DNA of 64,000 nucleotides, taken from an uncultured Alphaproteobacteria bacterium (GTDB lineage Bacteria; Pseudomonadota; Alphaproteobacteria; HIMB59). The stretch spans positions 157,187 through 221,186 of the forward strand of contig CACNEB010000001.1 in assembly GCA_902619375.1 (NCBI GenBank), read 5' to 3'. Each line of letters starts with the position of its first letter. Position 1 is the stretch's first letter. Positions 17,824 through 29,017 of this stretch are shown piece by piece. The notes under the pieces were generated by a model, which made no database searches, was not told the DNA's origin, and saw only the letters and a program-made list of their open reading frames with translations. Both the position numbers and the translations under genes were made by a program.

Positions 17824-19254
17824 CTATTTCCAACCACTTATTGCTTTAACTTCCAAATATTCGTGCAGACCCCAGGTTCCACCCTCGCGTCCATTACCAG
17901 ATTGGTTGTAGCCTCCAAAAGGTGTTCCAGCGTCAGGAGCATTTCCATTGATTTGAACTACACCAGCCCTTAATTGTTTTGAAACTCTTCTGGCTCTCTC
18001 TTTATTTTCAGTTTGTAAAAAATTACCTAATCCATATGGTGTATCATTAGTTATCGAAATAGCCTCTTCTTCAGACTCAAAAGGAATAATGGATAACACT
18101 GGACCAAATATTTCCTCTTTAGCTATTCTCATATCATTACTAACATTTGTGAATACAGTTGGTTTTACATAATAACCTTTTTCAAGATTTGATGGTCTAC
18201 CTGCTCCACCAGCTACAAGTGTAGCGCCCTCGTCAATACCGCTTTGTATTAACGACTGTATTTTCTCAAATTGAGATTTATTAATTACAGGGCCAATATG
18301 ATCTCCTGATTTAGATGGTAAATCTACGCCTATCTTTTTAGCCTCATCTGCAGCTTCCTCAACAGCTTTTTCATAAATTGATTTTTCAACTAACATTCGT
18401 GTAGGTGCATCACATGATTGACCAGAATTACTCATTATATTCCTTACACCATCTCTAACAGCATTGGGATATGCATCAGCAAAAATAATATTACCTCCCT
18501 TACCACCAAGCTCTAAACAAACTCTTTTAATTGTGTCAGCTGCACTTTTTGAAATTAATTTACCTGCTCTAGTAGAGCCAGTAAATGAAACCATGTCTAT
18601 ATCAGGATGACTGGATATTTGAGATCCAACACCTGCTCCATCTCCATTTACTAAATTAAAAACACCAGCAGGAAAACCTGCCTCATGTATCATATCAGCA
18701 AACAATAAACCAGACAGAGGTGCCATTTCAGATGGTTTTAAAATCATGGTACAGCCAGTGGCAAAAGCTGGTATTACTTTTAGAGCTATTTGGTTAATAG
18801 GCCAATTCCATGGTGTAATAAGACCACACACACCAATAGGTTCATAAACTATATAATTATTAGAATTTTCATCAAATTTTGTTTCAAATTCAAATTTTTT
18901 TAATCTCAATATGAAATCTTCAATATGTGACTCTCCAGAGGCTGTTTGTGCAGATGAGGCCCAATCTAAGGGAGCACCAAGTTCAGTTGAAATGGCTTGG
19001 GTCATCTCATTAAATCTTCTCTTGTAAATCTTTAATAGCTTTTCAAGTAAAGTTATTCTTTCCTGTACAGATGAATTTTTCCATGAAGTAAAAGCATTTT
19101 TTGCCGCCACTACAGCCTTGTTAGTGTCATCTTCATTACCTAAAGATATAGTTACATAAGGTTCTTCTGTAGCTGGATTGATTACATTAAAATCTGAGTT
19201 TTTTGATGGAGATACCCATTCACCATTTATATAAAATTTTCTTTTATCAAGCAT
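17824..19254 (-). CDS. NAD(P)-dependent aldehyde dehydrogenase
   Basis: A 476-residue enzyme of the aldehyde dehydrogenase superfamily, which oxidises an aldehyde to the acid. The active site is complete: the Asn in TPWNWP, the Glu in LELGGKGG and the catalytic Cys in SGQSCDAPT. N-terminal FYINGEWV and C-terminal PFGGYNQSGNGREGG are typical. Length is normal. It heads the minus-strand operon with the VOC protein and Hcy methyltransferase copy 2. Substrate class (betaine aldehyde, short-chain aldehyde) cannot be settled from sequence. Confidence 0.9.
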   Translation of the reverse strand: MLDKRKFYINGEWVSPSKNSDFNVINPATEEPYVTISLGNEDDTNKAVVAAKNAFTSWKNSSVQERITLLEKLLKIYKRRFNEMTQAISTELGAPLDWASSAQTASGESHIEDFILRLKKFEFETKFDENSNNYIVYEPIGVCGLITPWNWPINQIALKVIPAFATGCTMILKPSEMAPLSGLLFADMIHEAGFPAGVFNLVNGDGAGVGSQISSHPDIDMVSFTGSTRAGKLISKSAADTIKRVCLELGGKGGNIIFADAYPNAVRDGVRNIMSNSGQSCDAPTRMLVEKSIYEKAVEEAADEAKKIGVDLPSKSGDHIGPVINKSQFEKIQSLIQSGIDEGATLVAGGAGRPSNLEKGYYVKPTVFTNVSNDMRIAKEEIFGPVLSIIPFESEEEAISITNDTPYGLGNFLQTENKERARRVSKQLRAGVVQINGNAPDAGTPFGGYNQSGNGREGGTWGLHEYLEVKAISGWK

Positions 19255-19307
19255 ATTTCATATTATAACGATAAATAAACAGTTGGTCGATTTATTATAT
19301 TTCATAT

Positions 19308-19760
19308 TTATTTTTCAAGAGATCCATCTTGGACATATTTTAAAATACGAACCACTTGTTCGTTATTAGATACTACAGCAGAAGCTGCTGCATCTACCTC
19401 TTTTAAAGCATGTTGATGATCATCACTATGTATAATAACAATTGACTTGTTTAGAGCCGATGCATATCCAGCGTCAAAGGCAGCATTCCATTGTTTGTAT
19501 TTTTCGCCAAATTTAACAATTACTACATCGCTATCCTTTATAGCTTTTTTTGTGCGAATAGAATTAATATTGGCACCTTTATTGTCTTTCCAAAAATTTT
19601 TATCCTCAGGTCCTAATATTTCTACTCCACAATTATCAGAATTTTCATGATTAGTTACAGGAGAAAAAAATTGGATCTTCAAATTGGCAGAATTGCACAA
19701 TTGAATTAAATCTTCGCGCCAATTAGTGTGAATTTCTCCAGCTAAATAAACTTTAATCAT
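19308..19760 (-). CDS. YtoQ family protein
   Basis: A 150-residue protein starting IKVYLAGEIHTNWRED and containing GPEDKNFWKDNKGANIN, DSDVVIVKFGEKYKQWN and AFDAGYASALNK (partial quotes), the pattern of the YtoQ family, which resembles nucleoside 2-deoxyribosyltransferases. The biochemical function is not established. A longer frame opens at 19802, but it would run through the tRNA-Lys gene, so the ATG at 19760 is the start. The gene lies 9 bases downstream of the tRNA on the same strand. Confidence 0.78.
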   Translation of the reverse strand: MIKVYLAGEIHTNWREDLIQLCNSANLKIQFFSPVTNHENSDNCGVEILGPEDKNFWKDNKGANINSIRTKKAIKDSDVVIVKFGEKYKQWNAAFDAGYASALNKSIVIIHSDDHQHALKEVDAAASAVVSNNEQVVRILKYVQDGSLEK

Positions 19761-19769
19761 AGTTATAAG

Positions 19770-19845
19770 TGGTGAGCCCAGCAGGATTCGAACCTGCGAC
19801 ACCCTGATTAAAAGTCAGGTGCTCTACCGGCTGAGCTATGGGCCC
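19770..19845 (-). tRNA. tRNA-Lys (anticodon TTT)
   Basis: 76 bases on the minus strand including an encoded CCA. The acceptor stem GGGCCCA pairs with TGGGCTC (one G-T pair), the anticodon loop is CTTTTAA giving TTT, and the T arm contains GGTTCGAATCC. It is transcribed in the direction of the YtoQ gene. Confidence 0.96.
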
Positions 19846-19867
19846 GTGTAGAATAATTGTGAACATT

Positions 19868-20356
19868 TCAAATTTTTGCCAAGAAATCAAGGACTGGTTT
19901 TGGTACACTTTTGGAAATATCCCCACCCAACTTGTGTATCTCTTTTATAAATCTCGATGATATAAAATGATATTTTTCTGAAGACATTAAAAAAATAGTT
20001 TCAATATCTTTATCAATCGATCTATTCATTCCAGTCATTAAAAACTCATACTCAAAATCTGAAACAGCTCTTAAACCTCGAATAATTAATGAAGCATTTT
20101 TTGATTTTACATAGTGTACTAGTAAATTATCAAATTTTTCTACTTTAATTTTTGATAAATCTTTTTCTGGAAGAGATGAGATTGATTGATTGATTAAATT
20201 TAATCTATCATCAATAGATATTAGGTGATTTTTAGACTTATTATTTGAAACAGCTATAACTAATTCATCAACTACACTTAAACTTCTTTGAATAATATCG
20301 AGATGTCCATAAGTAATTGGATCGAATGAACCCGGATATATACCAATTTTTGACAT
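19868..20356 (-). CDS. coaD: Phosphopantetheine adenylyltransferase
   Basis: A 162-residue enzyme that joins 4'-phosphopantetheine and ATP to dephospho-CoA and pyrophosphate, the fourth step of CoA synthesis. It has the nucleotidyltransferase signature YPGSFDPITYGHLDI (T/HxGH), IRGLRAVSDFEYE and the C-terminal YHFISSRFIKEI, all diagnostic. Its start is one base after the gyrA stop, the usual alphaproteobacterial neighbour. Confidence 0.95.
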   Translation of the reverse strand: MSKIGIYPGSFDPITYGHLDIIQRSLSVVDELVIAVSNNKSKNHLISIDDRLNLINQSISSLPEKDLSKIKVEKFDNLLVHYVKSKNASLIIRGLRAVSDFEYEFLMTGMNRSIDKDIETIFLMSSEKYHFISSRFIKEIHKLGGDISKSVPKPVLDFLAKI

Positions 20357-20357
20357 T

Positions 20358-23024
20358 TTAATCTTCTAACCTTGCTACAGAGACAATTTTTTCATTTGCA
20401 TCTACTTTAAATACAGAGACACCTTGGGAAACTCTTCCAACTACTCTGATGTTATCTCCAACATTACACCTTAATAATTTACCAGTATCTGAAATTAAAG
20501 CTATATTATCATCCAAATTTACTTTTAATGATTGAATAACTCTTCCATTTTTAGGAGTAACAGTAATATTAGTAACTCCCGATCCACCTCTATTAGTAAT
20601 TCTGTATTCATAAGCAGAACTTAACTTGCCATAACCATTTTCAGTAATTGATAAGAGATACTCTTCTGTATTAGCAAGTTCTTTAAATTTATTGTTTATT
20701 TTTGATATATCTTTTTTAGCCTCGTTTTTTGCTTTTAAATAGGACTCTCTTACATCTATAGATATTTTATTATGAAGTAAACTACATACCGATACAACTT
20801 TATCATCTTTAGCTAATTTGATCCCCCTGACACCAGCAGAGCCTAATCCTGAAAACTCTCTTAAATCTTTTGTGGCAAATCTTATTGATTTACCATTTGT
20901 TGTTGCAAGCTGTACATCATCATTTTCTATAACAGAAATTACACCAATTAACCTATCTCCTGTTTTAAGTTTAATGGCAGTCTTACCTGTTCTAGATAAT
21001 TTTCTTGAACCACTCATTGCAACATCTTTTAGTTTATTTTTTCTAATGTTCCCAAGGCTAGTAGCAAAAACTAAATTATAATTCTCAAAATCATCAATAT
21101 CTTTTGGCAATGTAAGAATAGAAGAAATTTTTTCGTTTTTTGTTATTGGAATAAGATTAACAATTGCTTTTCCCCTCGAAGTAGGTGTGCCAGCAGGTAA
21201 TTCATAGGCTTTCATAGAATAAACTTTTCCAACTGAAGTAAAAAATAATATTGTGTCACGAGTAGTGGCAGCAAATACTTGTTCAAGAAAATCTTCATCT
21301 CGTGTAGTCATAGCCTTTTTACCTTTACCACCTCTCTTTTGAACTTTGTAAGAGGATTTTAAAACTCTTTTTATGTAACCTTGATGGGAAACTGTGACTA
21401 CAACATCTTCTTCTATTATTAGATCTTCTGTATCTATGTCTTCAATATCATGTTTTTGAATTTCAGTTTTTCTAACTGTAGAAAAATTATCTTTAATTTC
21501 TGTCAATTCACTTTTTAATACTTTCAATAGTTGCTTATCTGAATTTAATATTTTGAGATATGTATTAATATCTTCTACAAGTGATTTTAAATTATTAAAT
21601 AAATCATCTCTTTCTAAAGCTGTTAACTTTTGAAGTCTTAATTCTAGAATAGCCTTAGCTTGTTCCTCATCTAACAGGATCTTAGATCCAGATAACTTAA
21701 AAGAAGGGTTTATTAACTTTATGTATTGAGTAACATTGGATTTTACTGTCCATTTTGTTGATAATAATTTTTCTTTAGCCTCTAATGGAGTTTTGGATTT
21801 TTTAATAAGGTTAATTACTGCATCAATATTATTAACAGCAATTGATAATCCAATTAAAATGTTAGCTTTTTCTCTTGCTTTGTTAAGTTTATATACAGTT
21901 CTTTTTGTAATAACATCTTTTCTAAAATTAATAAAATAAGTGAGGCCATCTTTTAAATTAAGAGTTAAAGGCTTTGTCTCTTTCAATGCAAGCATATTAC
22001 TGCTGAATGAGGTTTTTAAGGGAGTATATTGAAATAGCTGATTTTTTATTATTTCAGGTACAGCAGATGATTTTAATTCAACTACAATTCTAACGCCCTC
22101 TTTATTCGACTCATCTCGAATATCGTTAATACCCTCTATCGTTTTATTGTTAACTACGTCAGCAATACGCTCTAAAAGTTTAGATTTATTTTGCAAGTAA
22201 GGAATTTCTGTAATTATAATTGCATTTCTATTCTTAATTTTTTCTTCATGAAGTTTAGATAAGACTGTAACGCTTCCCCTACCTGTTTCATACATTGAGC
22301 TTAGACCAGCAGTGCCAGATATAATTCCTCCAGTTGGAAAATCTGGCCCTTTAACGATCTTATGAAGTTGTTTCGAAGTTGTATCTGGTTCATCTACTAG
22401 AAGTAAAGTAGCGTCTATAATTTCACCAAGATTATGAGGAGGAATATTTGTTGCCATTCCTACTGCAATACCACTGGCACCATTTACAAAAATATTTGGA
22501 AATCTTGATGGTAAAACTTTTGGTTCTGTTAATGTCTCATCGTAATTTGCTCTAAGTTGAACTGTTTCATACTCTAATTCTTCTAACATAAAAGATGAGA
22601 TTTTATCTAATCTAGCTTCGGTGTAACGCATTGCTGCAGCAGGATCTCCGTCCATAGAACCATAATTTCCCTGGCCATCTATTAAGGGGAGACGCATTGT
22701 AAAATCTTGTGCCATTCTAACCATAGACTCATATATTGCAGAGTCACCATGCGGGTGATATTTACCCATAACATCTCCAACTATTCTTGCAGATTTTTTA
22801 TAAGGTTTGTTGTGATGGTACGAAGACTCATACATAGAGTAAAGTATTCTTCTGTGAACTGGTTTTAATCCATCCCTAACGTCGGGTAAAGCTCTAGAGA
22901 CTATGACACTCATAGCATAATCTAAATAACTTTTTTCTAATTCATCTGTAATATCTATATTTGGATATATTTTAGTATCCAAAACATCTAACTGTTTTGC
23001 TTTAGTTTTTTTCTTTTTAGCCAA
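20358..23024 (-). CDS. gyrA: DNA gyrase subunit A
   Basis: An 888-residue type IIA topoisomerase subunit that breaks and rejoins DNA to introduce negative supercoils together with GyrB. The winged-helix region has [19 protein letters not shown] and the catalytic Tyr in AMRYTEARL. The C-terminal beta-pinwheel carries QKRGGKG, the GyrA box that separates gyrase from topoisomerase IV ParC. It is preceded by ssb (8-base gap) and followed by coaD. Length is typical. Confidence 0.97.
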   Translation of the reverse strand: MAKKKKTKAKQLDVLDTKIYPNIDITDELEKSYLDYAMSVIVSRALPDVRDGLKPVHRRILYSMYESSYHHNKPYKKSARIVGDVMGKYHPHGDSAIYESMVRMAQDFTMRLPLIDGQGNYGSMDGDPAAAMRYTEARLDKISSFMLEELEYETVQLRANYDETLTEPKVLPSRFPNIFVNGASGIAVGMATNIPPHNLGEIIDATLLLVDEPDTTSKQLHKIVKGPDFPTGGIISGTAGLSSMYETGRGSVTVLSKLHEEKIKNRNAIIITEIPYLQNKSKLLERIADVVNNKTIEGINDIRDESNKEGVRIVVELKSSAVPEIIKNQLFQYTPLKTSFSSNMLALKETKPLTLNLKDGLTYFINFRKDVITKRTVYKLNKAREKANILIGLSIAVNNIDAVINLIKKSKTPLEAKEKLLSTKWTVKSNVTQYIKLINPSFKLSGSKILLDEEQAKAILELRLQKLTALERDDLFNNLKSLVEDINTYLKILNSDKQLLKVLKSELTEIKDNFSTVRKTEIQKHDIEDIDTEDLIIEEDVVVTVSHQGYIKRVLKSSYKVQKRGGKGKKAMTTRDEDFLEQVFAATTRDTILFFTSVGKVYSMKAYELPAGTPTSRGKAIVNLIPITKNEKISSILTLPKDIDDFENYNLVFATSLGNIRKNKLKDVAMSGSRKLSRTGKTAIKLKTGDRLIGVISVIENDDVQLATTNGKSIRFATKDLREFSGLGSAGVRGIKLAKDDKVVSVCSLLHNKISIDVRESYLKAKNEAKKDISKINNKFKELANTEEYLLSITENGYGKLSSAYEYRITNRGGSGVTNITVTPKNGRVIQSLKVNLDDNIALISDTGKLLRCNVGDNIRVVGRVSQGVSVFKVDANEKIVSVARLED

Positions 23025-23032
23025 TGATTTTT

Positions 23033-23503
23033 TTAAAAAGGAATGTCATCATCGAGTTGTTCAGCTGTAGATGTTTCTGAACCACCCATTGCTTCATCTG
23101 CTGCTGAGTCTAATTGATTACTATTATTTTCATCACTAACAGATGATTGAGAACGAGTATCTAACATCGTTAATACCCCAGAATAATTTGGAATAACTAC
23201 TTCAGTGGTGTATTTATCAACACCATTATTATCAGTCCATTTCCTTGTTTGAAGTTGACCTTCTATGTATATCTTTGAACCTTTCCTTAAATATTTTTCA
23301 CAAATATCAGCTAACTTATCATTAAAAACAACAACTCTGTGCCATTCAGTCTTATCCTCTAACTGTTGAGTATCTTTGTTTCGGTATTTCGTAGAGGTAG
23401 CGATTGAAAAACTTGCAAGTCTTGATCCAGCTGTTGTAGCTCTAATATCAGGATCTTTGCCTAAGTTACCTAGAAGAATTACTTTATTTACTGATCCAGC
23501 CAT
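23033..23503 (-). CDS. ssb: Single-stranded DNA-binding protein
   Basis: A 156-residue SSB with an N-terminal OB fold ([18 protein letters not shown] at residue 3, then WHRVVVF and [15 protein letters not shown], quoted in part), a disordered acidic linker and the C-terminal tip DDDIPF that recruits replication and repair partners. It is divergent from uvrA across a 64-base spacer, the classic ssb/uvrA arrangement. Confidence 0.96.
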   Translation of the reverse strand: MAGSVNKVILLGNLGKDPDIRATTAGSRLASFSIATSTKYRNKDTQQLEDKTEWHRVVVFNDKLADICEKYLRKGSKIYIEGQLQTRKWTDNNGVDKYTTEVVIPNYSGVLTMLDTRSQSSVSDENNSNQLDSAADEAMGGSETSTAEQLDDDIPF

Positions 23504-23567
23504 GAATATTTTTATTAAAAGGTAATATTAATATATATTAAAAGCCCTTTAATTGATATCTAATTTA

Positions 23568-26369
23568 ATGGATAAACATTCACCACTTACTCACATTATT
23601 GTTCATAATGCCCATGAACATAATTTAAAAAATATAAATTTAAATTTACCAAAAAACAAACTCGTTGTAATAACTGGTGTGAGTGGATCTGGCAAATCAA
23701 CATTAGCCTTCGATACAATTTATGCAGAAGGACAGAGAAAATATATCGAATCACTAAGTGCTTATGCCCGTCAGTTTTTAGATATGATGGATAAACCCAA
23801 GGTTGATAAAATAGAAGGTTTATCTCCTGCTATTTCAATCGATCAAAAAACAACTTCAAAAAACCCTAGATCAACAGTAGGAACAGTAACTGAAATTTAT
23901 GATTATTTAAGAGTTCTATTCTCAAGAGTTGGTGTCCCCTACTCACCCGCAACTGGAAAACCAATCAAAGGCTTAACTAGCTCAGAAATGATAGATGAAG
24001 TTAATTTAAAATTTAATTCAAAAAAAATAATGATTATGTCTCCATTAATTAAAGGGAGAAAAGGAGAGTATAAAAAACTCTTTGAGGAATATTTTAAAAA
24101 AGGTTACGAGAGATTTTTGATTAATAACAAACTTTATCAAAAAGAAGAACTACCTGAATTAAGCAAAAACTTTAAACATTCTATAAGTGTTGTAATTGAT
24201 AGAATAATACCGTCAAAAGATAATAGAGATAGATTAGCAAATAGTATTGAAATTAGTTTAAAAGAAAGTGAAGGAAGTGTGGAGATATTTAATATTGATG
24301 ATAATGAAATAATTACATTGTCTGATAAATTCATGTGTCCCGTAAGCGGATTTAGTATTGATGAGATAGAACCCAGATTATTTAGTTTTAATAATCCATA
24401 TGGAGCTTGTAAAACATGTGATGGTCTTGGTGAGATAGATACATTTGATGAAGATATATTGATACCAGATAAAAATTTATCATTTAATGATGGAGCAATA
24501 AATTTTTGGTCAGAAAGATCAAAATCAAGAATATTTCCAAAGCTAAAAAAAATGTTTAATGCAAAAAAATTAGAAAATGTTATTTGGTCTAAAATACCTA
24601 AATCTTTTCAAAATGAGGTTCTTTTTGGTGGAAGACAATTTGATGGTTTAATAAATATTATGGACGATATCTATGATGGCTCTTCAAGTTGGTGGAGACA
24701 ATGGGAGCTTGAAAAATTTAGAAACTCAAAAACTTGTAGTGAATGTAATGGAAAAAGACTTAATGAAAAAGCACTATGTGTTAAGATTAATAACATAACT
24801 ATCTCTGACTTTACTTCCTTAAGCATAGCTAATTCTTTGAAATGGATTAACGAATTTGAAAATGAATTAAATGATCAGGAAAAACTAATAGCAGCTCCAT
24901 TAAAAAAAGAAATCTTTTCTAGATTAAATTTTTTAAATGAAGTTGGTTTGAATTACCTAAGTTTGTCGAGAAAAAGTTCTACTCTATCTGGTGGAGAGTC
25001 TCAAAGAATTCGATTAGCAAGTCAAATTGGGTCTGGTTTAACTGGAGTTACATATGTATTAGATGAACCTTCAATAGGACTTCATCAAAGAGATAATCAA
25101 AAACTTATAAATACTCTAAAGAATTTAAGAGATTTAGGTAACACTATAATAGTCGTTGAGCATGATGAGGATATTATTAGGGAGGCAGATTATGTGGTTG
25201 ATATCGGTAAGCATGCTGGTATCAATGGTGGATCTATTGTAGCTAATGGAGAATTCAACAAAATACTAAATAGTAAAAATAGTTTAACTAGTAGCTATAT
25301 AAAGGGTTTGATTGGTAGGTATCCTCCCACTCTTAATAAAAATCCATCAAAACAATTTATTGAAATTAAAAAGGCAAATGGGAATAATTTAAAAGATGTG
25401 AGTGTAAAATTTCCTTTAAGTAAGTTTATAACTATTACTGGTGTTTCTGGAAGTGGAAAGTCAACATTAATTAATGAGACTTTGTATGGAGCAACTAATA
25501 ATAGAATTTATGAAAAAATTATAAAAACACTCCCTTATGAGGACATTAAAGGTATAGAAAATATTGATAAAGTTATAAATATCGATCAATCACCGATTGG
25601 TAGAACACCTAGATCAAACCCAGCTACTTATGTAGGGCTTTTTACGCCAATAAGAGAATGGTTTGCAAATTTACCAGAGGCTAAAGTTAAAGGTTTTAAA
25701 CCTGGCAGATTTTCATTTAATGTTAAAGGAGGTAGGTGTGAGAGTTGTGAGGGTGATGGATTAAAAAAAATTGAAATGCATTTTTTAGCACCTGTATATG
25801 TTAAATGTGAAGTTTGTAACGGAAAAAGATATAATAAGGAAACATTAAGCATTCAATATAATAAAAAAAATATTAATGATATTTTATCAATGACAGTAGA
25901 TGATGCTGAAGAATTTTTTATTAATAATCCACAAGTATATTCAAAGCTTAAAACACTAAAAGATGTTGGTTTAGGGTATATTTCTATTGGTCAATCAGCA
26001 ACAACACTATCCGGTGGAGAAGCTCAAAGGATTAAACTTTCTAAAGAATTATCGAAACGTCAAACTGGAAAAACACTTTATATTTTAGACGAACCTACAA
26101 CTGGACTTCACTTTGATGATATAAAGAAACTTTTAGAGATACTTCATAAATTAGTGTCTTACGGAAATACTGTAATTGTAATAGAACACAACTTAGATGT
26201 TATAAACACGAGTGATTGGATTATAGATTTAGGACCTGAGGGTGGAGAAAAAGGTGGGAATATTTTATTTGAAGGTAAACCGAAGGATCTAATTAAGAAT
26301 AAAAATAATCAAACAGGTATTTATTTAAGAAAATATCAAGAGTCTCTTGCTTTAAGCACTGCTTCATAA
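23568..26369 (+). CDS. uvrA: Excinuclease ABC subunit A
   Basis: A 933-residue damage-recognition ATPase of nucleotide excision repair. Two ABC modules are visible, each with Walker A GVSGSGKST (around residues 40 and 635) and signature LSGGESQRIRLA / LSGGEAQRIKLS. Zinc modules are present: CSECNGKRL in the first half and CESCEGDG with CEVCNGKRY in the second. An in-frame TTG at 23553 exists, but the ATG at 23568 fits the usual N-terminus better. The 3' end overlaps the convergent secF by 34 bases. Confidence 0.96.
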   Translation: MDKHSPLTHIIVHNAHEHNLKNINLNLPKNKLVVITGVSGSGKSTLAFDTIYAEGQRKYIESLSAYARQFLDMMDKPKVDKIEGLSPAISIDQKTTSKNPRSTVGTVTEIYDYLRVLFSRVGVPYSPATGKPIKGLTSSEMIDEVNLKFNSKKIMIMSPLIKGRKGEYKKLFEEYFKKGYERFLINNKLYQKEELPELSKNFKHSISVVIDRIIPSKDNRDRLANSIEISLKESEGSVEIFNIDDNEIITLSDKFMCPVSGFSIDEIEPRLFSFNNPYGACKTCDGLGEIDTFDEDILIPDKNLSFNDGAINFWSERSKSRIFPKLKKMFNAKKLENVIWSKIPKSFQNEVLFGGRQFDGLINIMDDIYDGSSSWWRQWELEKFRNSKTCSECNGKRLNEKALCVKINNITISDFTSLSIANSLKWINEFENELNDQEKLIAAPLKKEIFSRLNFLNEVGLNYLSLSRKSSTLSGGESQRIRLASQIGSGLTGVTYVLDEPSIGLHQRDNQKLINTLKNLRDLGNTIIVVEHDEDIIREADYVVDIGKHAGINGGSIVANGEFNKILNSKNSLTSSYIKGLIGRYPPTLNKNPSKQFIEIKKANGNNLKDVSVKFPLSKFITITGVSGSGKSTLINETLYGATNNRIYEKIIKTLPYEDIKGIENIDKVINIDQSPIGRTPRSNPATYVGLFTPIREWFANLPEAKVKGFKPGRFSFNVKGGRCESCEGDGLKKIEMHFLAPVYVKCEVCNGKRYNKETLSIQYNKKNINDILSMTVDDAEEFFINNPQVYSKLKTLKDVGLGYISIGQSATTLSGGEAQRIKLSKELSKRQTGKTLYILDEPTTGLHFDDIKKLLEILHKLVSYGNTVIVIEHNLDVINTSDWIIDLGPEGGEKGGNILFEGKPKDLIKNKNNQTGIYLRKYQESLALSTAS

Positions 26370-27208
26370 TTCAAATCCCCCACTATTCCAAGTACAAGAA
26401 ATAAAGAAGAAAAAGTTCCAATCAAAACCCCAAAAATAAAAACTATTGGCATTTCAGTTAAATTGACAGGTGCAAGAAAAACTAGACATAATAATGCCAA
26501 AATAGTTGTGAAACTTGTCAATATAGTTCTTCGAAGATTTAATTTAATTGAGTTGTTAACATTAGTTTCAAAATTATCTTTATTTTCCTCGTTTGAAGTT
26601 AAGCTTCTAAGTCGATCAAATAAAACTATAGTATCGTTTATACTGTAACCTGCAATTAGTAGCAAAGCTGCGATCATTGTTAAATTAAATTCAATATTAA
26701 ATAATGACATAAAGCCTATAGCTACAAAAACGTCATGTAATAATGCGAATATACCTGATGCTGCAAACTGCCAATCAAACCTTATCCAAACATAAATAGC
26801 TATTACCAACAAAGAAGATGCTAAAGCATAAATAGAATTTTTTATAAGTTCTTCACTAAAAGTTGGTTCTATATACTCAGAGAGTAATATTTCAATGTCC
26901 GGGTTTTGATCAATTATATTTTTTATTTCTTCAATAAAAACAGGATTATTATCACCTGACTCTATTCTGATACTGAAAACATCACTGCCAACCTCTCTTT
27001 TAATTAAGACTTCTCTGTCAGAGTCTATAAAATCAAAGTATTCATTAAGCTGATCAGTTGTTAAGTTTGATTTTACTTCAAAGTTTAATCCACCTTTGAA
27101 ATCAATCCCTAAATTCAATCCTTTAAAAAAAATAATTATAATTGTTAGTATTATAAGAGTTAGGGAGACTAAATAAGATTTATTTTTTAAAGAGTAAAAA
27201 TTAATCAT
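26336..27208 (-). CDS. secF: Protein translocase subunit SecF
   Basis: A 290-residue membrane partner of SecD that uses the proton motive force to complete export through SecYEG. It has the N-terminal hydrophobic segment, GLNLGIDFKGGLNFEV (SecD/F motif) and the membrane block with IAALLLIAGYSINDTIVLFDR. Its ATG overlaps the secD stop by 4 bases (ATGA). The C-terminus overlaps the end of uvrA, on the opposite strand. Confidence 0.95.
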   Translation of the reverse strand: MINFYSLKNKSYLVSLTLIILTIIIIFFKGLNLGIDFKGGLNFEVKSNLTTDQLNEYFDFIDSDREVLIKREVGSDVFSIRIESGDNNPVFIEEIKNIIDQNPDIEILLSEYIEPTFSEELIKNSIYALASSLLVIAIYVWIRFDWQFAASGIFALLHDVFVAIGFMSLFNIEFNLTMIAALLLIAGYSINDTIVLFDRLRSLTSNEENKDNFETNVNNSIKLNLRRTILTSFTTILALLCLVFLAPVNLTEMPIVFIFGVLIGTFSSLFLVLGIVGDLNYEAVLKARDS

Positions 27209-28662
27209 CTTTGAAGTCCAAGGTATTTTATTGAAGTTATATTAATAAATAATTTTAGTATTATGTAAGTAACTATTAGAGAGGATATAATTCCAATAAT
27301 TAATGAAATTGAGAAACCTCTAATAGGCCCAAAACCAAAAGCAAATAAAAAAATAGCTGCGAATAATGTTGTTAGATTAGAGTCAAGAATTGTTACATAA
27401 GCAGAATTGAAACCATGATTTTTAGGATCTTCGATATTATGTTTAAAATTTTCTCGAATTCTTTCAAATATTAAAACATTTGCATCTACACACATTCCTA
27501 TTGTTAATACTATTCCAATAACACCAGGTAGAGTTAATGTTGTGTTTAATAAGGACATCATAGCAAAAAGTAAAGACAGACAACTAATAATTGTGATAAC
27601 TGTAAAAAATCCTGAAATTTTATAATAAATAATCATAAAAAGAGTAATAGCTATAAGAGCTATTATTGATGCTATAACTCCTTTCTCTACACCTTCTTGT
27701 CCAAGAGTCGGGCCTATTTGTTTTTCTTGAATTATTTTTATTTGAGTCGGTAAAGATCCAGACTTTAAAATGATTGCAAGATTATTAGCAGTTTCATTTG
27801 TAAAACCTCCAGATATTTGACCACTACCGCCAGTAATTGACTCTCTTATAACGGGAGCAGTGATTAAAGAACCATCAAGAACTATTGCAAATCTTGAACC
27901 AACATTTTCAGAAGTCATTTTTGCAAAAAGATCTGAACCCTCTTTATTAAAAGAAAAAGCAACGACTGGTTCATTTTGATTATATTGAAGTGATGCATCT
28001 TGAATAAAGTCACCAGTTATATTTGGAATTTCTTGAACTCTAACTTGTTCACCAGTTTCTTCGTTTATAAAAGTCTTAGAACCAACTATATTACTTTTTT
28101 CTAGGTGCAATGTTAATTTAGCCGTTTTAGAGATTACTTCTTTGACGTTATTATCCAAATCACCAGGTATTTCTAATAAAATTTTATTTAAACCTACTTT
28201 TTGTATAGATAATTCTTTATTACCAAGGAAATCAACTCTTGACCTCACAATTTCAACTGCATTTAAGGTCATATCTGACAATGATTTATTAAAACTTTGT
28301 TTAGAAAAAATATAACTATTTTCCTTATCTGATTTTTCATTAATTTCTAAACCTAAATTTTGTATAACAATATTTGTAAGAGCATCTAAATTTTGGTTTT
28401 TAGATATTAATATTTCTCCATTATCTATATCGGATGAAATAGAATAAGTATTTTCAATATATTGAGATGTTTTAACTAAAAGATTGTTAAGATATTCTTC
28501 CTCATTCAATTCCAGTAAATAAGAAAAACCTCCTTGAATATCTAATCCAAAATTTATTTTGCTATCAGATGTTTGACTTTCAAAATTAGGTTTAATAAAT
28601 ATATAGCTTCCTATTAACAGTAATAAAGATACCCATAATCTCCACTGTTTAAAAATAATCAT
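27205..28662 (-). CDS. secD: Protein translocase subunit SecD
   Basis: A 485-residue SecD with an N-terminal membrane helix, the conserved INFGLDIQGGFSYLLEL segment, a large periplasmic P1 domain and six C-terminal helices including PGVIGIVLTIGMCVDANVLIFERIRE (quoted parts shortened). It works with SecF and YajC. It follows yajC by 22 bases and overlaps secF. Confidence 0.95.
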   Translation of the reverse strand: MIIFKQWRLWVSLLLLIGSYIFIKPNFESQTSDSKINFGLDIQGGFSYLLELNEEEYLNNLLVKTSQYIENTYSISSDIDNGEILISKNQNLDALTNIVIQNLGLEINEKSDKENSYIFSKQSFNKSLSDMTLNAVEIVRSRVDFLGNKELSIQKVGLNKILLEIPGDLDNNVKEVISKTAKLTLHLEKSNIVGSKTFINEETGEQVRVQEIPNITGDFIQDASLQYNQNEPVVAFSFNKEGSDLFAKMTSENVGSRFAIVLDGSLITAPVIRESITGGSGQISGGFTNETANNLAIILKSGSLPTQIKIIQEKQIGPTLGQEGVEKGVIASIIALIAITLFMIIYYKISGFFTVITIISCLSLLFAMMSLLNTTLTLPGVIGIVLTIGMCVDANVLIFERIRENFKHNIEDPKNHGFNSAYVTILDSNLTTLFAAIFLFAFGFGPIRGFSISLIIGIISSLIVTYIILKLFINITSIKYLGLQR

Positions 28663-28684
28663 TATGTTAATTTAGTTTATTAAG

Positions 28685-28948
28685 CTATTTAGCTGCTATA
28701 TCAGCTATCATACCCTTAGCTACTTTGACTTGAACGTTATCTGCTATTTCTACAGAAAGAGTACCATCGTCATTTACGTAATGTATGTTGCCTATAATTC
28801 CGCCTTGGGTCACGACTCGATCACCTTTTTTTAAATTTGCGATCATATTTTTGTGATCTTTTAATTTCTTTTGTTGGGGCCTAATAAGTAAAAAGTAGAA
28901 AACGACAAAAATTAATATAAGTGGTAGAATTCCTGCAAGTTGTTCCAT
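28685..28948 (-). CDS. yajC: Preprotein translocase accessory subunit YajC
   Basis: An 87-residue single-span membrane protein with the diagnostic FYFLLIRPQQKK segment after the helix and GDRVVTQGGIIG in the cytoplasmic tail. It is the first gene of yajC-secD-secF. The 69 bases upstream form a divergent promoter region shared with the DUF815 ATPase. Confidence 0.95.
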   Translation of the reverse strand: MEQLAGILPLILIFVVFYFLLIRPQQKKLKDHKNMIANLKKGDRVVTQGGIIGNIHYVNDDGTLSVEIADNVQVKVAKGMIADIAAK

Positions 28949-29017
28949 GATTTAAATCCTTTAAATTAATAAAATAAGAACTAAAATCTCACAATCATCA
29001 ATGAAGTCAACATAAAA

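Noticed and set aside
19761..19802. YtoQ frame opening at 19802
   Set aside because: It runs into the tRNA-Lys gene; the ATG at 19760 leaves the tRNA free.
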